Shown here: positions 1 to 6,116 of the stretch, piece by piece
How positions within the stretch are numbered: the first letter of the stretch is position 1
Layout: each line of letters begins with the position of its first letter
Program-made: the position numbers and the translations under genes
The notes under the pieces: model-generated
Database searches by the model: none
What the model was told of the DNA's origin: nothing
What the model saw: only the letters and a program-made list of their open reading frames with translations
NCBI GenBank assembly: GCA_947455365.1
Contig: CANGNU010000040.1
Location: forward strand, 1-8,330
From: Rickettsiales bacterium
GTDB lineage: Bacteria; Pseudomonadota; Alphaproteobacteria; Rickettsiales; UBA1997
Length of the DNA stretch: 8,330 bases
Direction of reading: 5' to 3'

Positions 1-25
1 AGTTAAGCAATAATAAAAAATATTT

Positions 26-895
26 ATGGACGAATTTTTTCAGAATAAAAAATTACTAAGAATTGTTGCAATTAGCACATTAATTTTAGTGTTACTTATT
101 AGCACAATATTCACTGTCGATCAACGCCAGCAAGCCTTGGTATTACAGTTTGGCGAGCCTGTTCGCTTAATTAAATCTGCGGGGCTAAAATTTAAAATGC
201 CTTTCTTACAAAATGTAATTTTCTTCGATAAACGCATTCTCGATTTAGGCATTCAAGAGCAAGAGGTGATTGCCTCCGACCAAAAACGCCTTATCATTAA
301 TGCTTACACAAAATATAAAATTATCGACCCGCTAAAATTTTACACAACGGTGCGCAACCAATATGGGCTTGATGGCAAGCTTAGTGCAATTCTCGATTCC
401 AGCTTGCGACAAATTATTGGCGAAGTTACTTTGAATGAATTGCTTACAGTTAATCGCAATGACATTATGGCGCGAATTGAGGCGGTTGTAGCACGCGAAT
501 CTGAAATTTTTGGCGTAGAAATTGTCGATGTGCGCATTATGCGCGGCGATTTACCTAAAGAAAATAGCGAAGCAATTTTTGCCCGCATGCAAACTGAACG
601 CGAAAAAGAAGCGCGAGAAATTCGCGCTAAAGGTGCCGAGGAAGCTGATAAAATCAAGGCCGAAGCCGATAAGCAACGCACCATAATTTTGGCCGATGCG
701 CAAAAAAAATCAAACATTGCGCGCGGTTTTGGTGAAGCAAAAGCCTCTGAAATTTACGCAAATTCTTATGGCAGAGACATTGAATTTGCCGATTTCTATC
801 GCTCAATGAAAGCTTATCGCGAGGCCTTCCAGCCCGATAAAACCAAAATGGTTGTTTCACCCGACAGCGAATTTTTTAAATATTATAGCCGCTAA
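26..895 (+). CDS. hflC: HflC, SPFH/prohibitin-family modulator of membrane protease FtsH
   Basis: The 289-residue product has one N-terminal membrane anchor (about residues 11-30) followed by an SPFH/band-7 domain (about 32-190) opening with VDQRQQALVLQFGEPV, typical of HflC. A charged, alanine- and glutamate-rich coiled coil follows (about 188-245), and the tail has the family pattern FYRSMKAYREAF ... SPDSEFFKYY. In the known family, HflC pairs with HflK in a large membrane assembly around FtsH and limits its proteolysis of membrane proteins. hflK normally lies just upstream; only 25 bases precede this start, with a TAA at 4-6 that could end it, but this cannot be verified here. The length fits alphaproteobacterial HflC, somewhat shorter than the E. 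coli protein. The ATG at 26 puts the anchor at the N-terminus as expected; no clear Shine-Dalgarno is seen. htrA starts 5 bases downstream, suggesting co-transcription. Confidence 0.95.
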   Translation: MDEFFQNKKLLRIVAISTLILVLLISTIFTVDQRQQALVLQFGEPVRLIKSAGLKFKMPFLQNVIFFDKRILDLGIQEQEVIASDQKRLIINAYTKYKIIDPLKFYTTVRNQYGLDGKLSAILDSSLRQIIGEVTLNELLTVNRNDIMARIEAVVARESEIFGVEIVDVRIMRGDLPKENSEAIFARMQTEREKEAREIRAKGAEEADKIKAEADKQRTIILADAQKKSNIARGFGEAKASEIYANSYGRDIEFADFYRSMKAYREAFQPDKTKMVVSPDSEFFKYYSR

Positions 896-900
896 ATTTT

Positions 901-1998
901 ATGAAAAATCTTACAACAAAATTTCTTACCACGCTTTCTTTTGCAGCATTTTTGATGAGCGATGCAGCCTTTGCTGGCAAGATTCACCGCACTAATGAAG
1001 AAACTACAAAAGTTGAATCACCTTCTGCAAAACAAGTTGCGCTTAGCGGCTTTGCCGATGTCGTCGAAGGCCTATTGCCAACGGTTGTCAACATTTCTAC
1101 TACGCAAGAATTTAGCAATAATGGCACCGGATTTATCATTTCTAGCGAAGGCCATATTGCCACCAGCAACCATGTGATTGAAGACTCGAGCGAGGTTAAT
1201 GTTACTCTCAGCGATGGCGCAAAATATAAAGCACAAATTGTTGGCGTTGACAAAAAAACCGATCTTGCCGTGTTAAAAATTGTTACAGGCAAAATTCTTA
1301 CGCCCGTTAAGTTTGGCGATTCTAAAAAAGCCCGCATTGGCGATTGGGTAATTGTCATTGGCAACCCGTACGGCCTTGGTGGGTCTGTCTCGGTGGGCAT
1401 TGTATCGGCGCGTGGTCGCAACATTAACAGCACACAAGATAATGAATTTATTCAAACCGACGCCGCAATCAACAAAGGCAACTCTGGCGGACCATTATTC
1501 AACATTAACGGCGAAATAATTGGCATTAGCACCGCACTTTTCTCACCATCAGGAGGCAGCGTCGGCATTGGCTTTGCCAGCCCAATGGAAGTTGCGGCAC
1601 CAATCATCAAACAATTAAAAGAGCAAGGCGAAATTGTCCGCGGCTGGATTGGAATTTCTGTACAAAGTATTACCCCAGAAATGGCTGAATCGCTTGGCGT
1701 TGTAGGTGAAAATAAATCTCATGGCGTACTAGTCACCGATATCACCAAAGATGGCCCCGCCGACAAAGCAGGAATAATTCCATCAGACATCATCACTAAA
1801 ATTGGCACGCAAGAAATTTATGATGTCAAAATTTTACCACAAATTATTTCGCAAAGCACGGTTGGTAAACCAGTTTCAATTACCCTACTGCGACACGGCA
1901 AAGCTCGTGCAGTTAATGTGCGTGTGGCAAAAATGCCAAGCGAAGCCACTAATCGCACTGATGACAATCGCCCAGCCGTTAAAAAAACCGCTGATTAG
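901..1998 (+). CDS. htrA: HtrA/Deg-type periplasmic serine protease with a single PDZ domain
   Basis: The 365-residue product starts with a Sec signal peptide (hydrophobic core about 8-20, likely cleaved after AFA at 23-25). A trypsin-like domain follows, with the triad visible as His91 (TSNHVI), Asp121 (KTDLAVLKI) and Ser195 (GNSGGPLF). One PDZ domain spans about 247-345 (GWIGISVQSITPEMAESLGV ... GPADKAGIIPSDIITKIG). The family degrades or refolds damaged envelope proteins. Classical DegP/DegQ have two PDZ domains and are longer; one PDZ resembles DegS or short Deg proteins. The segment between the first beta strand and the oxyanion region (residues about 66-75, STTQEFSNNGTGF) is very short, so loop LA is almost absent. 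A cleavable signal rather than a retained anchor suggests a soluble periplasmic protein, unlike DegS, though this is inference. The gene follows hflC by 5 bases, linking two membrane quality-control functions. Confidence 0.93.
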   Translation: MKNLTTKFLTTLSFAAFLMSDAAFAGKIHRTNEETTKVESPSAKQVALSGFADVVEGLLPTVVNISTTQEFSNNGTGFIISSEGHIATSNHVIEDSSEVNVTLSDGAKYKAQIVGVDKKTDLAVLKIVTGKILTPVKFGDSKKARIGDWVIVIGNPYGLGGSVSVGIVSARGRNINSTQDNEFIQTDAAINKGNSGGPLFNINGEIIGISTALFSPSGGSVGIGFASPMEVAAPIIKQLKEQGEIVRGWIGISVQSITPEMAESLGVVGENKSHGVLVTDITKDGPADKAGIIPSDIITKIGTQEIYDVKILPQIISQSTVGKPVSITLLRHGKARAVNVRVAKMPSEATNRTDDNRPAVKKTAD

Positions 1999-2020
1999 GT
2001 TTGATCATTCTAGTTAAGCT

Positions 2021-2063
2021 TGTCATTCCGCTAGGCTTTGTCATTCCGCTAGGCTTTGTCATT
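2021..2063 (+). repeat. 18-bp tandem repeat, 2.4 copies
   Basis: The unit TGTCATTCCGCTAGGCTT occurs exactly at 2021-2038 and 2039-2056, and a third copy starts at 2057 with TGTCATT before turning into the REP-like hairpin. A degenerate unit (TGATCATTC at 2002-2010) may precede it. The shared TGTCATTC start suggests that the tandem units and the hairpin element have a common origin. The array lies between htrA and ispE and encodes nothing evident. Confidence 0.85.
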
Positions 2064-2084
2064 TTCGCGAAAGCGGAAATCTAA
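2057..2084 (+). repeat. REP-like palindromic element, copy A
   Basis: This 28-base element begins TGTCATT and ends GAAATCTAA. It forms a hairpin with stem 2061-2068 (ATTTTCGC) against 2073-2080 (GCGGAAAT), one G-T wobble, closed by a GAAA loop of the stable GNRA type. It is related to copies at 3639-3664 (opposite strand) and 5361-5388. It sits downstream of htrA and 11 bases before ispE, so it may mark the end of the htrA transcript. There is no U-tract after it, so a classical terminator is not supported. Confidence 0.75.
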
Positions 2085-2095
2085 CCCATTAAATT

Positions 2096-2956
2096 ATGAT
2101 TTTAAATTGTCCTGCAAAAATTAATCTCTTCCTCAAGCTTACAGGCAGAAGAGCTAATGGCTATCATGAGTTAGAATCTTTATTCGCCTTTCTTAATTTG
2201 CATGATGCTTTAGAAGTTATTCCAAGCAATAAATTTTCTTTCACAATTAACGGCGAATTCGCTACTGGCCTTACTCCACAACAAAACATCATCACTAAAA
2301 TTCTTGATTTTTTTGTCACCGAATTTGCAATTTCGCGCAATTTAAAAATTACTCTAACAAAAAATATACCAGTCGGAGCTGGCTTGGGTGGCGGCTCGAG
2401 CAATGCAGCATATTTTATGATGGCGCTTAATAAAATTTTTTCACTGCAACTTGGCACGCAAAAATTGCAAGAAATCTCTACAAAGTTTGGTTCAGATATT
2501 GCATTTTTCTTCGCTGGCGAAGCCTCTATTGTCAAGGGTTGCGGCGAAATTATTGAAAGCTATCCGCATTTTCAACCAATTTCTGCATTGCTAATAAATC
2601 CCAAAATAAATTTATCAACGCCGCAAGTTTTTCAAAAATTTTCCGCACCATTTTCTGCAAAAATTTCTACCGCAGAATTGTGTAAAAAAAATGTTTTTGA
2701 TCTGATAGAAAATTTTTCTAATGACCTTACCAATCCAGCAATAGCAATACTTCCTGCTATTGCAGAAATTTTGCAATCACTAAAAAATGAAGATGCAAAA
2801 ATTGCTAAAATGTCAGGGAGTGGTGCGAGTTGTTTTGCAATTTTTGCTGATGAAAAAAAGTTGAATGATGCACAAAAAAATTTAATGCGAAAATTTCCTA
2901 ATTACTTCGTTAAGCAAGTAGAAATTTTGTCTAAAATTGAGAATAATTTTGTTTAA
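2096..2956 (+). CDS. ispE: 4-diphosphocytidyl-2-C-methyl-D-erythritol kinase (IspE)
   Basis: This 286-residue GHMP-family kinase phosphorylates CDP-methylerythritol with ATP in the cytosolic MEP pathway to IPP/DMAPP. Three hallmarks are intact. The N-terminal CPAKINLFLKLTGRRANGYH carries the catalytic lysine at 8. The ATP loop PVGAGLGGGSSNAA (about 92-105) is present. FGSDIAFFF carries the catalytic aspartate at 134, and the C-terminal glycine motif SGSGASCFAIF lies at 240-250. Length matches the family (about 283 in E. coli), so the gene appears complete. Its last four codons and stop lie inside the left arm of a perfect 60-bp inverted repeat (2941-3131), so the element has either replaced or copied the gene's 3' end. 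Presence of ispE implies this bacterium makes its own isoprenoid precursors, unlike the genus Rickettsia. It stands alone on the plus strand after an intergenic repeat, so it probably has its own promoter, which I could not pinpoint. Confidence 0.95.
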   Translation: MILNCPAKINLFLKLTGRRANGYHELESLFAFLNLHDALEVIPSNKFSFTINGEFATGLTPQQNIITKILDFFVTEFAISRNLKITLTKNIPVGAGLGGGSSNAAYFMMALNKIFSLQLGTQKLQEISTKFGSDIAFFFAGEASIVKGCGEIIESYPHFQPISALLINPKINLSTPQVFQKFSAPFSAKISTAELCKKNVFDLIENFSNDLTNPAIAILPAIAEILQSLKNEDAKIAKMSGSGASCFAIFADEKKLNDAQKNLMRKFPNYFVKQVEILSKIENNFV

Positions 2957-3131
2957 ATATTCTGCTGAAATTATAATTAATTGACTAGACTAACTAGCTC
3001 CGCTCCTCAGACAGCTGAGCCCATCAAGTATTTATGCAAGCAAGCTTGCGATGGTCTCAGAACTCGGCTCAGAGCTAGTTAGTCTAGTCAATTAATTATA
3101 ATTTCAGCAGAATATTTAAACAAAATTATTC
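2941..3131. repeat. Long perfect inverted repeat (60-bp arms, 71-nt centre)
   Basis: Positions 2941-3000 are the exact reverse complement of 3072-3131, checked base by base without a mismatch. Pairing stops at both outer edges (2940 and 3132 are both A). The 71-nt centre (3001-3071) is itself structured: 3015-3025 pairs with 3050-3060 at 10 of 11 positions (CTGAG/CTCAG and CCATC/GATGG), and GCAAGCAAGCTTGC at 3036-3049 is a small nested hairpin. The left arm covers the end of ispE including its stop; the right arm ends 18 bases before dciA. A T6 run (3137-3142) follows the right arm, so the structure could end ispE transcription. No open reading frame or transposase is inside and I see no clear target-site duplication. 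It could be a MITE-like or Rickettsia-palindromic-element-like insertion. Confidence 0.95.
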
Positions 3132-3149
3132 AGTTATTTTTTAAAAAAA

Positions 3150-3635
3150 ATGTCAAAAACTAGTTTTGGTCCGCAATCAATTGAGAGTAAACTTACTAGC
3201 CTTTTGAAGCCGTTGTTTCAGGGTAGTAAAAAAGAATTTCTTATCATTAATAATTTGGTAAAAAATTGGGATGAAATTGTGGGGCAGAAATATGCAAAAT
3301 TATGTTATCCAAAATCGGTTAATTTTATAAAAAATTCACAAACCAACATCTCGCAAGGCCGCTTAACCATTGGTGTTCACAATTCTTCGGTAGGGTTTTT
3401 TTTAGAAAATAATGGCGATTTTTTGTTAGAAAAAATTGCGACACTTTACGGTTATAAAGCAATTCACAAAATTATTATTAAGCAAGAGCCCAAGCAGATG
3501 AAGGCTGCGCAAGATGATGAGACAAAATTATCTGCACAAGAGGAGAATATTTTACAAGAAAAAACCAAAGATGTGGCAGATGAAGAACTGGCCAAAACCT
3601 TACAACGCTTGGGCCGCGAGCTAATGCGAAAATAA
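3150..3635 (+). CDS. dciA: DUF721 protein, probable DciA replicative-helicase loader
   Basis: The 161-residue product carries a DUF721 domain over about residues 8-112. It opens with IESKLTSLLKPLF, followed by LVKNWDEIVGQKYAKLCYP with the characteristic Trp at 40. A beta-rich section (GRLTIGVHNSSVGFFLE) and LLEKIATLYGYKAIHKIIIK then complete the domain. In bacteria lacking DnaC/DnaI, DUF721 proteins act as DciA, which helps load DnaB helicase on DNA. The C-terminal tail (about 113-161) is charged and low in complexity, as is common for DciA. The ATG at 3150 follows an A8 run rather than a Shine-Dalgarno, and the promoter must lie in or next to the right arm of the 60-bp inverted repeat, which ends 18 bases upstream. 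The gene converges with hemB, separated by a REP-like hairpin. The domain call is firm; helicase loading is inferred from the family. Confidence 0.85.
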   Translation: MSKTSFGPQSIESKLTSLLKPLFQGSKKEFLIINNLVKNWDEIVGQKYAKLCYPKSVNFIKNSQTNISQGRLTIGVHNSSVGFFLENNGDFLLEKIATLYGYKAIHKIIIKQEPKQMKAAQDDETKLSAQEENILQEKTKDVADEELAKTLQRLGRELMRK

Positions 3636-3638
3636 AAC

Positions 3639-3664
3639 AGATTCCCGCTTGCGCGAGGATGACA
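3639..3664 (-). repeat. REP-like palindromic element, copy B, between convergent dciA and hemB
   Basis: Read on the minus strand it starts TGTCATCCTCGCG and ends GCGGGAATCT, differing from copy C (5361-5388) at one base over 26 positions. The two halves (3641-3648 and 3653-3660) pair imperfectly, with one mismatch and one wobble, around a 4-base loop. It fills nearly the whole 31-base gap between the dciA and hemB stops. On the minus strand a T-rich stretch (GTTTTATTTT) follows the hairpin and on the plus strand ATTTTATT, so it may terminate transcription from both sides; that role is inference. Confidence 0.75.
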
Positions 3665-3666
3665 TT

Positions 3667-4662
3667 TTATTCCAACAACCCTTGCGCTACTTCAACCGCC
3701 GCATAAGTAATAATTGCCGAAGAACCCGCGCGCTTACAGGCAAGCAAGCTCTCACACATTGCCGCCATAAAATCAAGCGCCCCATTTTGCGCGGCAAATT
3801 TTAACATGGCATATTCCCCACTCACTTGATAAGCAATAATTGGCAAATCTATTTCGCGAGAAGCGTTAGAAATAATATCAAGATAAGCACCTGCGGGCTT
3901 TACAATTAGCATATCGGCGCCCTCAACAACATCTTGCTTAATTTCGCGCATTGCCTCGCGCGAATTTCTAAAATCCATCTGATAAGTTTTTTTATCCGCA
4001 CTTTTTAAATTGCCCGCCGAACCAACCGCATGGCGAAATGGGCCGTAAAAATTTGATGCATATTTTGCAGCGTAACTCATAATTGCAACATGAGAAAAGC
4101 CTGCCAAGTCTAGAGCCGCGCGAATTAAAAGTACTCTTCCGTCCATCATATCGGAGGGAGAAATTACATCAGCACCAGCTTTTGCCTGTACAACAGCCTG
4201 CTTGCACAGCAATTCTACCGTTTCATCATTCAAGACAAAACCATTTGCATCAACCACACCGTCGTGACCGTGCGCGGTGTACGGGTCAAGCGCCACATCG
4301 CAAATTACGCCAATTTCTGGCACATGTTTTTTTATCGCGGCAATGGCGCGACACATTAAATTATTGGCGTTCCACGCTTCTGAACCATTGTCATTTTTCA
4401 ACTTTTGCTCAATTACCGGAAAGAGCATAACAGCAGGAATGCCAAGGCTCCACGCCTGTTGCGCCTTCTCAACAATCAAGTCAATTGACAAGCGATTCAC
4501 CCCCGGAAGATGCGAAATTTCTTGCACAATATTTTCACCTTCAATTACAAAAAGCGGCAAAATTAAATTGCTTGCATGCAGACGATTTTCTGTCAACATC
4601 TCGCGAATCCACGCAGCACTTCTATTTCTTCTCAAGCGATTTATTGGAAAATTTTTTGACAT
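3667..4662 (-). CDS. hemB: Porphobilinogen synthase (delta-aminolevulinate dehydratase)
   Basis: This 331-residue full-length HemB condenses two 5-aminolevulinate molecules into porphobilinogen, the second step of tetrapyrrole synthesis in the cytosol. The two Schiff-base lysines are visible: Lys200 in SYAAKYAS and Lys255 in MLIVKPAGAY. The metal region reads DVALDPYTAHGHDG (122-135), with aspartates at 122, 126 and 134 where zinc-type enzymes carry cysteines. This is therefore the zinc-independent, Mg-responsive form seen in many alphaproteobacteria. FYGPFRHAVGSA (205-216) and the C-terminal IITYAAVEVAQ are also typical. The ATG at 4662 gives the expected N-terminus (RLRRNRSAAWIREM). It diverges from pgsA across 89 bases and converges with dciA. 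With hemF at the right edge the window holds two heme genes, not in one operon. The mixed regulatory palindrome upstream (4695-4717) could act on it. Confidence 0.97.
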   Translation of the reverse strand: MSKNFPINRLRRNRSAAWIREMLTENRLHASNLILPLFVIEGENIVQEISHLPGVNRLSIDLIVEKAQQAWSLGIPAVMLFPVIEQKLKNDNGSEAWNANNLMCRAIAAIKKHVPEIGVICDVALDPYTAHGHDGVVDANGFVLNDETVELLCKQAVVQAKAGADVISPSDMMDGRVLLIRAALDLAGFSHVAIMSYAAKYASNFYGPFRHAVGSAGNLKSADKKTYQMDFRNSREAMREIKQDVVEGADMLIVKPAGAYLDIISNASREIDLPIIAYQVSGEYAMLKFAAQNGALDFMAAMCESLLACKRAGSSAIITYAAVEVAQGLLE

Positions 4663-4751
4663 ATAAAATTTTATTGTTGAAATAGATTATCTTGTAGCGA
4701 CGATATTTTTTTCGCTATCTAAATAATTACAACGCGCAGCTTTTAACGACA
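4663..4751. promoter_or_regulatory. Divergent promoter region between hemB and pgsA with a short inverted repeat
   Basis: These 89 bases separate two divergent starts and must hold both promoters. For hemB (minus strand) GATAAT (4691 down to 4686) is a plausible -10 about 24 bases before the ATG, but no good -35 is seen. For pgsA, TTGAAA (4677-4682) with GATATT (4702-4707) is a weak pair at 19-base spacing. TAGCGA (4695-4700) and TCGCTA (4712-4717) form a 6-bp inverted repeat with an 11-base AT-rich spacer, placed like an operator between the two promoters. Six base pairs can arise by chance, so this is tentative. Confidence 0.35.
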
Positions 4752-5354
4752 ATGAAAAACCTTCCCAATATTCTTACTGGAGCGCGTATCGCTATTATTC
4801 CAGTTCTAATTTTATCTTTCTACATTCAAGGTTTACTTGCCAATGTTTTTGCCTCAGCACTCTTTGCCATTGCCGCAATTACCGACTATTTTGACGGCTA
4901 TTTTGCCCGCAGCATGAAAGTACAATCCAATTTTGGCAAGTGCCTCGACCCAATAGCTGACAAGCTTATCGTCATTGTTGCAATTGTCATGCTCATCAAT
5001 TTTAACAGCCAAGATTTGCTAATTCTAATTCCCGGATTAATCATAATTTGCCGCGAAGTTTTGGTTTCTGGCCTGCGCGAATTTCTTGCTGAATTGCGTG
5101 TCAGTGTGCCTGTAAGCCGCCTTTCGCAATATAAAACCATGGTACAAATGGTGGCAATTGGCTTGTTAATTCTTGGCGAAAAAGGCGCCACCTACATTGC
5201 TTACTACTGGATTGACGGCCTATTAGAAATTAACGCTAAAATTTTATTTATCGGCTTTGTTTTTTATGCAGGGAAAATTTTGTTCTCAGTTGCAGCCCTA
5301 CTAACTGTAGTGACCGGCTATGCTCACTTAAGAGTTGGCTTGAAGAATATGTAA
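4752..5354 (+). CDS. pgsA: CDP-diacylglycerol–glycerol-3-phosphate 3-phosphatidyltransferase (PgsA)
   Basis: This 200-residue polytopic membrane enzyme transfers phosphatidyl from CDP-diacylglycerol to glycerol-3-phosphate, the committed step to phosphatidylglycerol and cardiolipin. The CDP-alcohol phosphotransferase signature D-x2-D-G-x2-A-R-x8-G-x3-D-x3-D is complete: Asp45, Asp48, Gly49, Ala52, Arg53, Gly62, Asp66 and Asp70 (DYFDGYFAR ... GKCLDPIADK). NLPNILTGARI at the N-terminus and ICREVLVSGLREFLAE in the middle are specific for PgsA rather than phosphatidylserine synthase. Several hydrophobic spans (about 11-30, 34-44, 72-100, 129-141, 165-190) fit the family's membrane topology. Length is normal. 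The start at 4752 is the only one preserving the NLPN motif. It is divergent from hemB and convergent with the dedA-family gene, with REP-like copy C just after its stop, so it is probably transcribed alone. Confidence 0.95.
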   Translation: MKNLPNILTGARIAIIPVLILSFYIQGLLANVFASALFAIAAITDYFDGYFARSMKVQSNFGKCLDPIADKLIVIVAIVMLINFNSQDLLILIPGLIIICREVLVSGLREFLAELRVSVPVSRLSQYKTMVQMVAIGLLILGEKGATYIAYYWIDGLLEINAKILFIGFVFYAGKILFSVAALLTVVTGYAHLRVGLKNM

Positions 5355-5360
5355 CCCACA

Positions 5361-5388
5361 TGTCATTCTCGCGCAAGCGGGAATCTAA
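5361..5388 (+). repeat. REP-like palindromic element, copy C, between convergent pgsA and dedA
   Basis: The element begins TGTCATTCTCGCG, 6 bases after the pgsA stop, and ends GCGGGAATCTAA, 10 bases before the stop of the convergent dedA-family gene. It forms an 8-bp hairpin, 5365-5372 (ATTCTCGC) with 5377-5384 (GCGGGAAT), one G-T wobble, closed by a GCAA tetraloop (GNRA type). It is the best-formed of the three related copies in the window. No T-tract follows on either strand, so it would be an atypical terminator if it acts as one. Confidence 0.8.
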
Positions 5389-5398
5389 CACCAAAGCA

Positions 5399-6016
5399 TC
5401 AATAACTTTTCCTCTTTTTCATCACAACATAAACCGCCACCAAAACCACACAAAACCCCACGCAGCTTGCCACGGTAATTGGCAAATATTCTTTAATTAA
5501 TTCTTGATTACTACCAATTGCAAACCCCAAAACCGCCAATACAATAGTCCAAAGCCCCGAGCCCAACAAGGTGTAGAACGAAAAGCGCATCAAATTCATT
5601 TTTGCTACACCTGCTGGCAGCGAAATAAAATGACGAAATCCGGGAATTAATCGTCCAATAAAAACCGAAATTTCACCATGTCGGTTAAAAAAACTTTCAA
5701 TCTTAATAATAGTTGCCGGCCTGCAGAAAAAATATTTTCCCACGCGAAATAAAATTGCTCGCCCAATTATTGAAGCTAAAAAATAACTAAAAATTGCCCC
5801 CAAAACATTGCCCAAAATTCCCGCAATTATTGCCAAATAAATATTCATTGAACCGTTGGCAGCAGATATTCCGGCGGGTATCATAATCACTTCGCTTGGT
5901 AAAGGAAAAATGGTGCTTTCAAGAAACATGCCAATAAAAATTCCCACATAGCCAATTTGCTCGATAAACAAAATTAGTGCAGTAACAACTGAGTCAAAAA
6001 ATGAGGCTAGATGCAT
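5399..6016 (-). CDS. DedA-family (VTT/SNARE-associated domain) membrane protein
   Basis: The 205-residue integral membrane protein has the DedA signatures: FLESTIFPLPSEVIMIPAG (about 31-49, with the acidic Glu33 and Glu42), the glycine-rich AGILGNVLGAIFSYFLASIIGR (65-86), and GRLIPGFRHFISLPAGVAKM (121-140) with the conserved Arg122 and Arg128. Hydrophobic stretches near 12-32, 42-55, 60-85, 145-168 and 178-199 fit the usual re-entrant and transmembrane layout. DedA proteins act in the inner membrane; some members recycle undecaprenyl phosphate or flip phospholipids and are proton-driven. Which lipid this one handles cannot be read from sequence. It lies 100 bases downstream of gmk on the same strand. 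That AT-rich gap has no GC-rich hairpin, so read-through from fabI-gmk is possible, as is a promoter of its own. It converges with pgsA. Confidence 0.92.
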   Translation of the reverse strand: MHLASFFDSVVTALILFIEQIGYVGIFIGMFLESTIFPLPSEVIMIPAGISAANGSMNIYLAIIAGILGNVLGAIFSYFLASIIGRAILFRVGKYFFCRPATIIKIESFFNRHGEISVFIGRLIPGFRHFISLPAGVAKMNLMRFSFYTLLGSGLWTIVLAVLGFAIGSNQELIKEYLPITVASCVGFCVVLVAVYVVMKKRKSY

Positions 6017-6116
6017 AAATTTAACTTTTTGAAAAAATTGAAAATCAAATAATAATTTTGTGTGTAAAAATGAATGCGTGAAAAATTTTCTAAAAATTTA
6101 CGCTAATTTAAATTGT

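Noticed and set aside
340..717. Minus-strand open frame of 125 codons inside hflC
   Set aside because: It lies wholly antisense to a well-supported SPFH protein; its serine/arginine-rich product is typical of an antisense shadow and matches no family I recognise.
984..1433. Minus-strand open frame of 149 codons inside htrA
   Set aside because: It is antisense to the protease domain carrying the intact catalytic triad; no recognisable domain and no start signal.
3001..3071. Centre of the large inverted repeat as a tRNA or other structured RNA gene
   Set aside because: It folds, but I find no cloverleaf arrangement, no T-arm consensus and no CCA end, and the hairpin pairing is explained by the palindromic element itself.
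3132..3149. Target-site duplication flanking the palindrome
   Set aside because: The flanks (ending AAAATTGA at 2940 and starting AGTTATTT at 3132) share no convincing direct repeat beyond AT-rich similarity.
2057..3664. CRISPR-like array
   Set aside because: The hairpin repeats are over a kilobase apart and the tandem 18-mers have no spacers; no cas genes are present.
4083..4685. Three overlapping plus-strand open frames across the hemB gene and its 5' end
   Set aside because: They are antisense to hemB, which is complete with both catalytic lysines; none shows a family motif.
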